Translations under genes and position numbers: made by a program
Origin: Halolamina sp. CBA1230
GTDB taxonomy: Archaea > Halobacteriota > Halobacteria > Halobacteriales > Haloferacaceae
Direction: 5' to 3'
NCBI RefSeq assembly: GCF_002025255.2
Contig: NZ_CP054587.1
Location: forward strand, 496,001 to 560,000
DNA length: 64,000 nt
Part shown: positions 26,206 through 34,655 of the stretch, one piece after another
Numbering within the stretch: position 1 is the stretch's first letter
Layout: each line of letters starts with the position of its first letter
Notes under the pieces: generated by a model
What the model was told of the DNA's origin: nothing
Database searches by the model: none
Seen by the model: the letters and a program-made list of their open reading frames with translations, nothing else

Positions 26206-27573
26206 ATGAGCACACACGAGTACGATATCGTCGTCGTCGGTTCCGGCACCGCGGGCTGCTACGCGGCGGCGACGGCCGCCCAGGAGGGGCTCGACGTGGC
26301 CGTCGTCGAGCGCAAGGACGAGGAGGCGGCCGGCCACATCGCCTGCGGCGACGCGCTCAAGGGCGCGAACTCGTTCCCGGACGCGATCCCGAAGTCGAAG
26401 ATCGAGTCCTCGTTCACCAACACCGCGGTCGACCACGGCCGCTTCGAGATCCCTTCCGAGGACGCCGTCCTGAACATCCCGGTCCCCGGGGAGCTGGCGG
26501 TGATCGACCGCTGGGAGTACGGCCGCAAGATCATCGACGCCGCCGACGAGGCCGGCGCGGAGTTCCACTACGACACGGTCGTCACGGACGTGCTGCAGGA
26601 CAACTCGGGCCGCGTGACTGGCGTTCGCGGCAAGCGCAAGGGTGAGGTCGAGACGTTCGAGGCCGAGATCACCGTCGACGCCGCGGGCGCGCTCTCGGTG
26701 CTGCAGGACAACGCCGACTTCTCCGACGCCACGTTCGACACCAACGTCTCCTACTCGCAGTTCTGCTCGGCGTACCGCGAGATCGTCGAGGTGCCCGAGC
26801 CCGTCGACTGGAACGACGCGCTGGTGTTCAAGCCGACCGACCGCGCCTCGGGCTACCTCTGGTACTTCCCGCGCACGCCGACGGAGATCAACGTCGGCCT
26901 CGGGTTCCAGATGACCGAGGAGCCGATGAAGCTGGTGAAGGACCTCCGGAAGGACCTCCGGAGCCGTCCCGAGTTCGAGGGCGCTGAAGTGGTCGACAAG
27001 CTCGGCGCCGCGCTCCCGACCCGCCGGCCGTACGACTCCGCGACGGCGCCGGGGATGGTCGCGGTCGGCGACGCCGCCGGGCTCGTCAACCCCACGACCG
27101 GCGGGGGGATCGCGGGCGCCGCCTACTCCGGGAAGTACGCCGCCGAGGAGGCTATCTCGGCCATCTCGGGAGGGCGGGCGGACGAGGAGCTCTGGCGGTA
27201 CAACGAGAAGGTAATGGACCACTTCGGCGCGCGCTACGCCGCGCTCGACGTGTACAACGTGCTCTCGACGGCCGTCGAGGTGGACGAACTCACGTCGATG
27301 CTCGCCTCGCTACCCGGCGAGCCGATCGCGGAGGCGCTGTACTCCGGGAAAACGTCGATCGGCCCCAAGACCGCGCTCAAGACGCTGCGCGGCGCGATCG
27401 GCCACCTCGACCAGCTCTGGGAGATCTACCAGGTGCGAAATCTCGCGGAGGAGCTGCTGGCCCACTACGAGTCCTACCCCGACCGCCCGTCGGCGCTCCC
27501 GCGCTGGCAGGACGAGCGTGACTCGATCATGGAGCGCGTCTACGAGCGGACGGGCGCCGATCCCAAGTACTAA
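26206..27573 (+). CDS. Geranylgeranyl reductase family flavoprotein
   Basis: 455 residues. FAD-binding start VVGSGTAGCYAAATAAQEGL, Glu of the second strand in VVERKDE, the conserved YLWYFP and GD motif VAVGDAAGLVNPTTGGGI. Geranylgeranyl reductases saturate the isoprenoid chains of archaeal lipids or quinone tails; membrane-associated, using FAD. Haloarchaea carry several paralogues, so lipid versus menaquinone specificity is open. The promoter has TTTTGC about 27 bases before the ATG. Confidence 0.9.
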   Translation: MSTHEYDIVVVGSGTAGCYAAATAAQEGLDVAVVERKDEEAAGHIACGDALKGANSFPDAIPKSKIESSFTNTAVDHGRFEIPSEDAVLNIPVPGELAVIDRWEYGRKIIDAADEAGAEFHYDTVVTDVLQDNSGRVTGVRGKRKGEVETFEAEITVDAAGALSVLQDNADFSDATFDTNVSYSQFCSAYREIVEVPEPVDWNDALVFKPTDRASGYLWYFPRTPTEINVGLGFQMTEEPMKLVKDLRKDLRSRPEFEGAEVVDKLGAALPTRRPYDSATAPGMVAVGDAAGLVNPTTGGGIAGAAYSGKYAAEEAISAISGGRADEELWRYNEKVMDHFGARYAALDVYNVLSTAVEVDELTSMLASLPGEPIAEALYSGKTSIGPKTALKTLRGAIGHLDQLWEIYQVRNLAEELLAHYESYPDRPSALPRWQDERDSIMERVYERTGADPKY

Positions 27574-27723
27574 GCCTCGACCTTTTGCTGCGGGCCCCGG
27601 AGGGCCCTTGCAAAAGCTCGGCCAAAAGCCTGCGTCGACCCCTACGGGGTCTCCTTGGCCCACTCACTCCCTACGGTCGTTCGTGGAAACGCTATTCTAG
27701 CTGACAGCGGCCGCCCAGCCCAG
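27574..27723. repeat. GC-rich intergenic stretch with two hairpins
   Basis: 150 bases between convergent genes. Bases 27582-27616 form CTTTTGC-TGC-GGGCCC-loop-GGGCCC-TT-GCAAAAG, and 27637-27651 form GACCCC-TAC-GGGGTC. They could terminate both genes. The stretch contains CACTCCCTACGGTCGTTCGTGG, a type of string I associate with dispersed intergenic repeats in haloarchaea, from memory only. Confidence 0.5.
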
Positions 27724-29007
27724 TCAGCGCTGCTCCTGACTGAACGCCTCGATCGCGCCCGCCAGCGTCTCGACGCCGATGCGCAGCGACTCCTCGTCCA
27801 CGTCGAACGTCGAGGTGTGGTGGCCGCCGGGGTGGTCGGTTCCCAGGCCGACGTAGCAAGCCTGCCCGCCCTGATCCTGCACGCGGTTCATCAGGTACGT
27901 CGCGTCCTCGCTGCCGCCGAGGTCGTCGTGGTCGAGGATCGAGTCCACGCCCTCGACACCCTCGGCGACGTCGGCGACGATCGACGCGAGCTCCTCGTCG
28001 CTCTCGGCGGAGGGGGCCCGGGAGTTCAGCGTGCGCTCGGCGGTCACGTCGTGCATGTTGGCGGCGGCGCCGACGACGCGACCCGTCTCCGTCCACATGT
28101 ACTCCATCAGTTCCGTCGTTGCCCCCCTGACCTCGCCCTCCATCCGCGCGTGCTCGGCGACGATGTTCGACGCGGTGCCGCCCTCGACGACGCCGGCGTT
28201 CACCCGGGTCGGCCCGTCGGCGTGGCGCGGCACGGCGTAGATGCTGGTGACCGCCTCGGCCATCGCCTGGATCGCGTTGTCGCCCTCCTCCGGGTGGGCG
28301 CCCGCGTGGGCGGAAGTGCCCTCGAACTCGACTTCGAACCCCGAGACCGCGAGGAAGCCGCCGACGCCGGCCACGATCTCGCCGGTCGGGTGATCAAGGC
28401 CGACGTGGACCGCGTACAGCGCGTCCACATCGTCGAGGTGGCCCGAGCGGGACATCGGGCCGCCGCCGGCGACGCGCTCCTCGGCCGGCTGGAAGAACAC
28501 CTTCAGCGTGCCCGAGAAGTCGGAATCTTGGACAGCGTCGATCACGCCCAGGCCGAGGGTCGCGTGGGCGTCGTGGCCGCAGGCGTGCATGTACCCCTCG
28601 TTCTCGGAGCGGAACCCCGCCGCGGCGGGGACGTGATCGTCGTCGTCGGACTCGGTGATCGGGAGCCCGTCGATGTCGACCCGGAGGCCGACCGTGGGCC
28701 CCTCGCCCTGCTCGATCACGGCGACAGCGCCGGTGTTCCCGCCGTCGAGCCGCGAGAGGAGGTCCGGGTCGGCGCCGGCCTCGACGGCGCGGTCCTTCCA
28801 CTCGGCGCGGGTGGCCTGGTCGGGGAGGGACATGCGTGGCTCGTCGCTCTCCTCCAGCGCGTCCGGGCCGACGTGGAGTTCGTCCACGTCGCGGGCGCGG
28901 AGTTCCTCGACGATACGGGCGGTGGTGTAGAACTCACACCACGCCGGCTCGGGGTGACGGTGGAGCTCCCGGCGGAACGAGATCAGGTCGTCGGCGTCTA
29001 CGTGCAC
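27724..29007 (-). CDS. M20 family amidohydrolase (aminoacylase/carboxypeptidase type)
   Basis: 427 residues. Metal sites are in MHACGHDAHATLG and the following PAEE; the N-terminal FRRELHRHPEPAW and the dimerisation insert SAHAGAHPEEGDNA are typical of AbgB/IAA-amino-acid-hydrolase-like M20D enzymes, which cleave N-acyl or amide bonds. I chose GTG 29007, not an upstream ATG (29106 or 29091): a TTTAAG box (29032-29038, minus) lies 28 bases before it, so the transcript should begin at this GTG, and the upstream residues read like the divergent promoter. Confidence 0.9.
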   Translation of the reverse strand: MHVDADDLISFRRELHRHPEPAWCEFYTTARIVEELRARDVDELHVGPDALEESDEPRMSLPDQATRAEWKDRAVEAGADPDLLSRLDGGNTGAVAVIEQGEGPTVGLRVDIDGLPITESDDDDHVPAAAGFRSENEGYMHACGHDAHATLGLGVIDAVQDSDFSGTLKVFFQPAEERVAGGGPMSRSGHLDDVDALYAVHVGLDHPTGEIVAGVGGFLAVSGFEVEFEGTSAHAGAHPEEGDNAIQAMAEAVTSIYAVPRHADGPTRVNAGVVEGGTASNIVAEHARMEGEVRGATTELMEYMWTETGRVVGAAANMHDVTAERTLNSRAPSAESDEELASIVADVAEGVEGVDSILDHDDLGGSEDATYLMNRVQDQGGQACYVGLGTDHPGGHHTSTFDVDEESLRIGVETLAGAIEAFSQEQR

Positions 29008-29031
29008 GGCCGGTGAGTGGGTCCGCGAGCG

Positions 29032-29101
29032 CTTAAACCCCGGCGCGCCGGCAGTCGACAGTCGGTCGTGGCCACTAGAACCGCGAGCCATGGTCTTTAT
29101 A
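29032..29101. promoter_or_regulatory. Divergent leaderless promoters (amidohydrolase / NhaC)
   Basis: Minus strand: TTTAAG at 29032-29038, 28 bases before GTG 29007. Plus strand: CTTTATAC near 29093-29101, about 28 bases before GTG 29127. Both genes thus start with GTG on transcripts with almost no leader. Confidence 0.65.
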
Positions 29102-29126
29102 CGCATGCCTCACACCACCACCGTCC

Positions 29127-30674
29127 GTGCAGAACGAACCAACGACCGAATCGGGTGAAGAGACGTCGCTCCGGTTCCGCGGCGGGCCGGCGGTCAGCGC
29201 GCTGCCGATCACGCTGTTCATCGTCTGGGCCGTGTTCCAGTCCGGCGTGCTGGGTATCGGCGACACGTCCGGCCTCGTCGTCGGGATGCTCGTCGGCCTG
29301 ATCGCCGGGCTCCCGTTCGTCCGGGGCGACTGGAAAGCGTACGCGGACGCCATCTTCGAGGGGATGACCCAGGAGGTCGCGGCGACCGCCGCCGTCGCGT
29401 GGCTCTGGGCGGGGATGTTCGCCAACACCATCCAGGCCGGCGGGTTCGTCGACGGCCTCGTCTGGCTGGCCGGCGTCGCCGAGGTCGGCGCCTCGCTGTT
29501 CCCCGCCGTAACGTTCCTGCTCGCGGCGGTGCTGGCGACCGGGATCGGTACCGGCTACGGGACGACTATCGCGTTCGTGACGCTGGTGTTCCCGGCGGGC
29601 GTGCTGCTTGGGACGAACCCGATCCTCCTGTTCGGTGCGATCCTCTCGGGGGCGGTGTTCGGTGACAACCTCGCGCCCGTCTCGGACACGACCATCGTGA
29701 GCGCGGTGACACAGGACGCCGACATCGGCGGCGTCGTCGCCTCGCGCGTGAAGTACGCCGTCATCGCTGCGGTGCCGGCGCTGGGGGCGTACGTGATCGC
29801 GGGCCTGACGATGGCGACCAACGAGCCCGCCGCGAACGCGGGCGTCGCCTCCGGCGCGGCGTGGGGGCTGCTCCACCTGATCCCCGTCGCGATCGTCATC
29901 GGGACGGCCATCACGGGTCGCCACATCGTCGAGGCAGTGTCGTGGGGGCTCGCGAGCGCGTTCGTGTTGAACGTGGTGCTCGGCGCGACCGGCCGCGTCG
30001 ACGTGGGCGTCAGCGACATGCTCGTGTTCGCCGCCTCGGAGAACTCCGGGTTCGCGCAGGCGCTCGCCGGCGCGCCACTGATCGGCGCGATCGTCGAAAC
30101 CGTGCCGGCTGCGGAGGCTGGCGTGGGCGGGAGCATCTACTCGGGCGCGGTGGGGTTCTTCCCGCTGATCGTGCTGACGCTGCTGATCGTCGCCGGCGCA
30201 CAGATCATGCGCGCCGGCGGCGGGTTCGAGGCGCTCCAGACGTGGCTGCTCGACACCGTCGCGACCACGGTGCGTCGCGCCGAGGTGACGATGGTGCTCG
30301 GCACCGCCATGGTCAACGCGATGGTGACGATCAACACCGCCGCCGAGATCGCGATCGCGCCGTACATCCGTACGCTCGGCCGGCGGTTCAACATCAACGG
30401 CTACCGCCGGGCGAACATCCTCGACGCCAACACCTCCGCGCTGGGGTACATCTTCCCGTGGGGTGGCGGCGTGCTCGCGGGGTACACCGCGATGCAGGGG
30501 CTCCCGGACGAGTACGAGTGGTTCACCGCCGAGATGCTGGTCAACCCCGCCGCGGTGTTCCCGTACGTGTTCCACGGCTGGTTCCTGGTGGCGGTGTTCC
30601 TCGCCGCCGCCCTGACCGGATTCGGACTGGAGTACGTTAGCGACCGCGAGAGCAAGGAGGTGAGTCGCGTATGA
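29127..30674 (+). CDS. nhaC: Na+/H+ antiporter NhaC family
   Basis: 515 residues, about 11 membrane helices, Na_H_antiport_1 (NhaC) type. The conserved GTGYGTTIAFVTLVFPAG and SGAVFGDNLAPVSDTTIVSA lie around residues 145-195; ANILDANTSALGYIFPWGGG is near the C-terminus. It exports Na+ in exchange for H+, relevant to a salt-in halophile. Start GTG 29127 is chosen from the TATA spacing. It overlaps the next gene by four bases. Confidence 0.93.
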   Translation: MQNEPTTESGEETSLRFRGGPAVSALPITLFIVWAVFQSGVLGIGDTSGLVVGMLVGLIAGLPFVRGDWKAYADAIFEGMTQEVAATAAVAWLWAGMFANTIQAGGFVDGLVWLAGVAEVGASLFPAVTFLLAAVLATGIGTGYGTTIAFVTLVFPAGVLLGTNPILLFGAILSGAVFGDNLAPVSDTTIVSAVTQDADIGGVVASRVKYAVIAAVPALGAYVIAGLTMATNEPAANAGVASGAAWGLLHLIPVAIVIGTAITGRHIVEAVSWGLASAFVLNVVLGATGRVDVGVSDMLVFAASENSGFAQALAGAPLIGAIVETVPAAEAGVGGSIYSGAVGFFPLIVLTLLIVAGAQIMRAGGGFEALQTWLLDTVATTVRRAEVTMVLGTAMVNAMVTINTAAEIAIAPYIRTLGRRFNINGYRRANILDANTSALGYIFPWGGGVLAGYTAMQGLPDEYEWFTAEMLVNPAAVFPYVFHGWFLVAVFLAAALTGFGLEYVSDRESKEVSRV

Positions 30675-30916
30675 GCCGACTCGGCGCCTTCCTCGCCGGC
30701 GTGGGGTTCCGGACGTCGAAACCGACGTACAGCCCGGGCGACGAGCTGACCGCCATCGTCACCAGCCGTGACGGTGAGGACGCGCTGGTCCGTATCGGTG
30801 ACACGGTGCTCAGGCTGCCCGACGCCGCCGACGACGTGACCGTCGACGAGGAAGCCCGCATCCGCGTCACCGCGTTCGACGCCGACAACGCGACCGGCGA
30901 AGCGGAACTGCGCTGA
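30671..30916 (+). CDS. Small beta-rich protein coupled to NhaC (DUF7513/TRAM-like)
   Basis: 81 residues, start overlapping the nhaC stop (ATGA). Pattern FRTSKPTYSPGDELTAIVTS then DALVRIGDTVLRLPDA suggests a small OB/TRAM-like barrel. Not a membrane protein. Function unknown; coupling to the antiporter suggests a co-expressed regulator, or simply a nucleic-acid-binding passenger. Confidence 0.75.
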   Translation: MSRLGAFLAGVGFRTSKPTYSPGDELTAIVTSRDGEDALVRIGDTVLRLPDAADDVTVDEEARIRVTAFDADNATGEAELR

Positions 30917-30940
30917 GCGGCCGCTGGCGGACTTTTTTTT
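30917..30940 (+). terminator. GC palindrome plus T8 terminator
   Basis: GCGGCCGC directly after the stop, followed within a few bases by eight T (30933-30940). It ends the nhaC transcript before a convergent gene. Confidence 0.65.
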
Positions 30941-30974
30941 GCGGAGAGGACGGATCAGCGGGAGAAGGAAGTCG

Positions 30975-31301
30975 TTAGCGGTACGCCTGGCTTGCGCGGC
31001 GTTCCACGTCGACCTCGACGCGGATGGAGTCGGGGAGGTCGGTTGCAACGACCTCGCGGGCGATGTGGTCGGAGCCGTGGATCTCCAGCCAGCGGGTGTA
31101 GACGGTGTAGTTCCACGGGTCGAGCTGTTCGCTCGGCTGGCAGCGGCTGTACAGCGGAACGGTGTGGTGTTCCGGCTGTTCCTGGTGGGGGCCCTTACAC
31201 TCGGCGCCCTTGCGCTCCACTCGCTGTTTGAGCCCGTCCACCGTATCGTCCAGAACGTCCCGGTCCCCACTCCGGAACGTGAGCGTCGTGACGAAGGTCA
31301 T
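30975..31301 (-). CDS. uS10-like protein (S10 superfamily paralogue)
   Basis: 108 residues. MTFVTTLTFRSGDRDVLDDTV, the loop KGAECKGPH and the end DLPDSIRVEVDVERRAS follow the S10 fold. It is not the core rpsJ, which sits next to elongation factor genes; haloarchaea encode an extra S10-like protein as here. It may bind the ribosome or act separately. TTTTCA 27 bases upstream of the ATG supports a leaderless start. Divergent from the Nudix gene. Confidence 0.85.
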   Translation of the reverse strand: MTFVTTLTFRSGDRDVLDDTVDGLKQRVERKGAECKGPHQEQPEHHTVPLYSRCQPSEQLDPWNYTVYTRWLEIHGSDHIAREVVATDLPDSIRVEVDVERRASQAYR

Positions 31302-31409
31302 ACTCGAGGGTTGGGTTCGAGCGTGAAAAGCGCATCTACCGGCCGGCGCGCGGCGGATGCTTTCGGCCCACCGAAGCCGATTTAAGAGCACGATGCGTAT
31401 CCGCACGCA

Positions 31410-31868
31410 ATGACGGTCGAAGCGACGTCCGCCGGAGCCATCCTCTTCCGCGACACCCGCGGCGAACGGGAGTACCTTCTCCTGAAGAGCCGTCCCGGGG
31501 ACTGGGAGTTTCCCAAGGGCGGGGTCGAGGGGGAAGAGGAGCTCCAGCAGACCGCGATCAGGGAAGTGACGGAGGAAGCCGGCATCGAGGACTTCAGACT
31601 CATCGACGGCTTCCGCGAGGAGTACGACTACGTGTTCGAGGCAAACGGGGAGACCATCCACAAGACGGTCCACCTGTTCATCGCGCGGTCCTTCGAGGCG
31701 AGCGCCGAGCTCTCCTCGGAGCACCGGGATATGCAGTGGCGCGACTACGATCAGGCGCTCAACACCATCACCCAGGACGGCCCCCGCGACATCCTCGAGG
31801 AGGCTCACGACTACCTCGACGAGGTGAAGGAGGCCGACGGCGAGGGGTACGTCGGCACGCCGGCGTAA
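31410..31868 (+). CDS. Nudix hydrolase (Ap4A-hydrolase-like)
   Basis: 152 residues. The Nudix box GGVEGEEELQQTAIREVTEEAGI is exact (G-x5-E-x7-REV-x-EE-x-G). N-terminal GAILFRDTRGEREYLLLKS and the WEFPKGG start resemble bis(5'-nucleosyl)-tetraphosphatases. It cleaves nucleoside diphosphate-linked compounds, clearing alarmone-type or damaged nucleotides. Leaderless: GATTTAAG 27 bases before the ATG. Confidence 0.92.
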   Translation: MTVEATSAGAILFRDTRGEREYLLLKSRPGDWEFPKGGVEGEEELQQTAIREVTEEAGIEDFRLIDGFREEYDYVFEANGETIHKTVHLFIARSFEASAELSSEHRDMQWRDYDQALNTITQDGPRDILEEAHDYLDEVKEADGEGYVGTPA

Positions 31869-31872
31869 GGCG

Positions 31873-32892
31873 GTGTCCGCCCCCGCTATCGAGTCGGAGT
31901 TCACTTTCGAGCTACTGGTCTGTCGCTGGGCGGAGCTGGGCTGGCCGCCCGACGAGCCGGCGGACGCGAGCGACGGCCCCGTCATCGTCTCGCGCCAACT
32001 CGGCACCCAGCAGCGCCGCTGGGACACCATCGTGATCGAGTGCGACCCCGAAGGGCTCGCGGCGCGCCGTGAGTTCGGGGATCGGACTATCGACAGTGAC
32101 CTCCTCCCCGTCGTGCGGCACGCGCCCGCCGACTGGGGGTACTACCGCGACGCGCTCCCGGACCCGGGCTACCCGTGGCGCTACGTCCGGGAGGCGATCC
32201 ACCGCGCTGCCGCCCGGGGGCTCGTCGAGAAACGGAAGAACGATAACCGGATCGAGATCCGGCGGAAACGTGCCTACCCGGAGTGGGTGTCCCGGATCAT
32301 CGCGATCGAGAACAAGCCGGACCTCGACGCCAGCGCCGCCGCCGCGCTCTCGGGGCAGTTGGAACACGACGTCGAGACCGCGCTGGCCGACGAGGTGTGG
32401 CTGGCGACGGGCCGGACCGGCGACCGGGTCGAGCCCGCGCTCCTGCGACAGTTCCCCGTCGAGGCGGGCGTGCTCACGTTCGACTTCTCGGCCGGAACGC
32501 ACGCTGACGCCGCGACGGTCGACTGGCTCCCTTCGACGCTCGACCCCGAGAGCGACAGTGAACGGTTCGATCCCGGGGAGAAGACGCGGCGCCGGCGGCT
32601 GCTCGCCGAACGAGCGTACGGGAAGGGCTGGCGCTCGTTCACGGAGACGACCCGGCCCGACTGCCGGTGGTTCGATCTGGCCCGGACCGGCCGCGGGATG
32701 GTGCCGGTCTGTGGCGCGAAAGGTCGGTGTCAGAGCGAGGCCGAGTGCAGCAGCCGCTGTGGTTCGTTCGAACCGGAGCCGCCGCAGTGGCGGACGAACG
32801 GCTGGCCGATCGACGGCGGGCCGGGACAGGGCGTGCGACGGCTGCTTGAACGGCGGCGCGAGCGTGCTCGCCGTCGGTCGGGGGGTCCCTGA
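31873..32892 (+). CDS. DUF5787-like protein with nuclease-type motifs
   Basis: 339 residues, GTG start four bases after the Nudix stop, so probably one transcript. The N-terminal half has RRWDTIVIECD and, about 95 residues later, IIAIENKPDLDAS, which together look like the D...E-x-K core of the PD-(D/E)XK nuclease fold. Between them is a basic helical stretch (VEKRKNDNRIEIRRKRAYPEW). The C-terminus has four cysteines (CGAKGRCQSEAECSSRCG) that could bind metal. I recall a haloarchaeal family DUF5787 with this start. Nuclease activity is an inference. Confidence 0.75.
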   Translation: MSAPAIESEFTFELLVCRWAELGWPPDEPADASDGPVIVSRQLGTQQRRWDTIVIECDPEGLAARREFGDRTIDSDLLPVVRHAPADWGYYRDALPDPGYPWRYVREAIHRAAARGLVEKRKNDNRIEIRRKRAYPEWVSRIIAIENKPDLDASAAAALSGQLEHDVETALADEVWLATGRTGDRVEPALLRQFPVEAGVLTFDFSAGTHADAATVDWLPSTLDPESDSERFDPGEKTRRRRLLAERAYGKGWRSFTETTRPDCRWFDLARTGRGMVPVCGAKGRCQSEAECSSRCGSFEPEPPQWRTNGWPIDGGPGQGVRRLLERRRERARRRSGGP

Positions 32893-33052
32893 GGGCGCGC
32901 CGGAGCACTCGCCGGATCACGGGCGGGTAACGGGGACGGTCGACACACCGGTCGGGGTGACACTGGGAGGGTGCGAGGAAAACGGCGGCTCTCGGAGGAA
33001 CGGCGATCGAAAACGGGGGTAGTGGTTTACCGCCGGGGCACCTACGTGGTGC

Positions 33053-33472
33053 ATGGTCGCACGCGTGCTCGTCCCGATGGACGGCTCGGAGATGGCCGAG
33101 ACGGCGCTCAGGTACGCCCTCGAGATCCACCCCGACGCGGAGATCCACGTCCTCAACGTCGTCGGCGAGCCGTCGCCGATGATGGGGAAGGCGCTCAAAG
33201 CCGCGCTGGAGGCGGACGTCGAGGAGAAAGCCCGGGAGCAGGCCTCGGCGGTGCTTGAACGCGCCCGCGAGATCGGCCGTGAGCACGACGTCGATATCCA
33301 GACGGAGGTGGCGTGGGGGAGTCCGGCGAAGGAGATCGTCGCGATGGCGGCGGAGTACGACGCCGTCGTCGTCGGTAGCCACAGCGGCTCGCTCGCCGAT
33401 CGGCTGTTCGTCGGGAACGTCGCACGCAAAGTGGTCCGACGCTCGCCGGTCCCGGTGACCGTCGTCCGCTGA
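33053..33472 (+). CDS. Universal stress protein (UspA family)
   Basis: 139 residues. VLVPMDGSEMAETALRYALE start and the ATP-binding tail VVVGSHSGSLADRLFVGNVA (G-x2-G-x9-G-x-[ST]-like) are visible. Haloarchaea have dozens of these. TTTACC lies 27 bases before the ATG. It stands alone between two intergenic gaps. Confidence 0.93.
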   Translation: MVARVLVPMDGSEMAETALRYALEIHPDAEIHVLNVVGEPSPMMGKALKAALEADVEEKAREQASAVLERAREIGREHDVDIQTEVAWGSPAKEIVAMAAEYDAVVVGSHSGSLADRLFVGNVARKVVRRSPVPVTVVR

Positions 33473-33479
33473 CGCCGGC

Positions 33480-33938
33480 TCAGGGGTCGACGGCTCGATC
33501 GGCGCGCTGCATCTCCTCGTACAGCTCCATGTAGTCCGCCTCCGCCGACTGGAGCTCCCGCCTGAGCCACTCGTTCTCCTCGACGAGCCGGTCGATCGTG
33601 TTCTCGGCGTCGACGGACTCCTCAGCACGCAGGTCGAGCGCGAACTCGGTCACGTCGTGGGTGAAGTGGTCGTTCATCGCGTCGAGCACGGTCCCGGTGA
33701 TCTCCTCGTCGGGCTTGCCTTCCTCCTCCAGTTCGACGATCTGTTTCCTGAACCGAGCCATCAGCTCGCTCGTCCCGCGCAGGAACTGCTTGCGGTCGCC
33801 GTCCTCGAGATCCTGTGCCAGGCTCTCGGCGACGAGGCAGAGCTGTTCGACGAGCCGCTTCGCTTCGTCGACGTTACCGTGGCTGAGCCGGTAGATCAGG
33901 ACCTCGGTGTCCTGGACGAAGCGATTCTTCCGCTCCAT
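33480..33938 (-). CDS. Hypothetical helical protein
   Basis: 152 residues, not recognised. Nearly all helical: an N-terminal bundle-like part (FVQDTEVLIYRLSHGNVDEA, then QLCLVAESLAQDLEDGDRKQ) and a C-terminal coiled coil (IDRLVEENEWLRRELQSAEA). One cysteine, no signal peptide. Start ATG 33938; the in-frame extension upstream lacks halophilic composition. It faces UspA tail to tail, seven bases apart, and follows another unknown small gene. Confidence 0.72.
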   Translation of the reverse strand: MERKNRFVQDTEVLIYRLSHGNVDEAKRLVEQLCLVAESLAQDLEDGDRKQFLRGTSELMARFRKQIVELEEEGKPDEEITGTVLDAMNDHFTHDVTEFALDLRAEESVDAENTIDRLVEENEWLRRELQSAEADYMELYEEMQRADRAVDP

Positions 33939-34045
33939 TGAGGGTGTGGTGAAACGGCTATGGGTTAGTTCTTCGGCTGCCGGGAGGGTTCCGTGGGAAG
34001 GTAGAGTGGTTTCAGGACTGGTCGATCGACGGCTCCGACGACAAC

Positions 34046-34318
34046 TCACTCGCCGTCCAGTTCGGCAGCGATCGCTTCCAGTTCCCCTTTCCGGAACCCA
34101 TTGCTCTGGTCGCGGTTCTCGTCGATGTCGGCGGCTTCTTCGCTGATCGCCCGTCGCATCACGTCCTTTCCGGGAATGTTCGCTGTCTCCACGTCCGTAT
34201 CCAGCGAGTCACACAACGCTGCCAACGCCTCCTTCGTGAACCCGGAAGAGACCAGTCGTTCGTGCCGTCCGACATCGACCCGGATCTCGTTGCGTAGTTC
34301 GTCGACGGTCTTGCTCAT
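34046..34318 (-). CDS. Hypothetical protein with two SAP/Rho-N-like helices
   Basis: 90 residues, not recognised. It contains two similar stretches, GFTKEALAALCDSLD (~26-40) and GFRKGELEAIAAELD (~74-88), each like the first helix of SAP or Rho N-terminal motifs, which bind nucleic acids. The two repeats frame an acidic middle. It lies next to the scarred tRNA-Gly, so it could be a leftover of a mobile element; codon use looks slightly less GC-biased than its neighbours. Confidence 0.65.
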   Translation of the reverse strand: MSKTVDELRNEIRVDVGRHERLVSSGFTKEALAALCDSLDTDVETANIPGKDVMRRAISEEAADIDENRDQSNGFRKGELEAIAAELDGE

Positions 34319-34417
34319 GTGAGGTGGGTTGTAGCTGTAGCGACCTGTACCTCCCGGTCCGCTACTCGAGCTCCGACAGTACTACGCGGAACGGTAAAGG
34401 TGGAACGCAGAAGTTGG

Positions 34418-34440
34418 ATGCACCGACCGGGATTTGAACC
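34418..34440 (-). repeat. Partial copy of the tRNA-Gly 3' end
   Basis: The 23 bases from 34418 to 34440 are identical to 34531-34553, the 3' end of tRNA-Gly plus two flanking bases. Between them (34441-34530) lies a T-arm-like CAGGGTTCAAATCCCTG in opposite orientation. The layout is that of an attachment-site scar. Confidence 0.7.
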
Positions 34441-34532
34441 AGAGCCGGACGTGCTCGTTCGTTCCACTCACTGCGCGCGACTGGCAGGGTTCAAATCCCT
34501 GTGCAGTTTACACCGCTTCGCTCGGAAAACAT

Positions 34533-34602
34533 GCACCGACCGGGATTTGAACCCGGGCCATGAGCTTGGAAGGCTCAGGTCCTGCCACTAGACCATCGGT
34601 GC
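34533..34602 (-). tRNA. tRNA-Gly (anticodon UCC)
   Basis: Minus-strand cloverleaf. Acceptor GCACCGA/TCGGTGC, anticodon arm TGAGC-CTTCCAA-GCTCA giving TCC, T arm with GGTTCAAATCC. No encoded CCA and no intron. Decodes GGA (and GGG by wobble). Confidence 0.93.
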
Positions 34603-34655
34603 GCACCCGGAGTAACCACACGCAGAAATAAGGGCGTTCCCCTTCGGGGCGATCC

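Noticed and set aside
24541-27222. 893-codon open frame on the minus strand opposite the permeases
   Set aside because: Shadow frame spanning the transporter and reductase genes; composition not halophilic.
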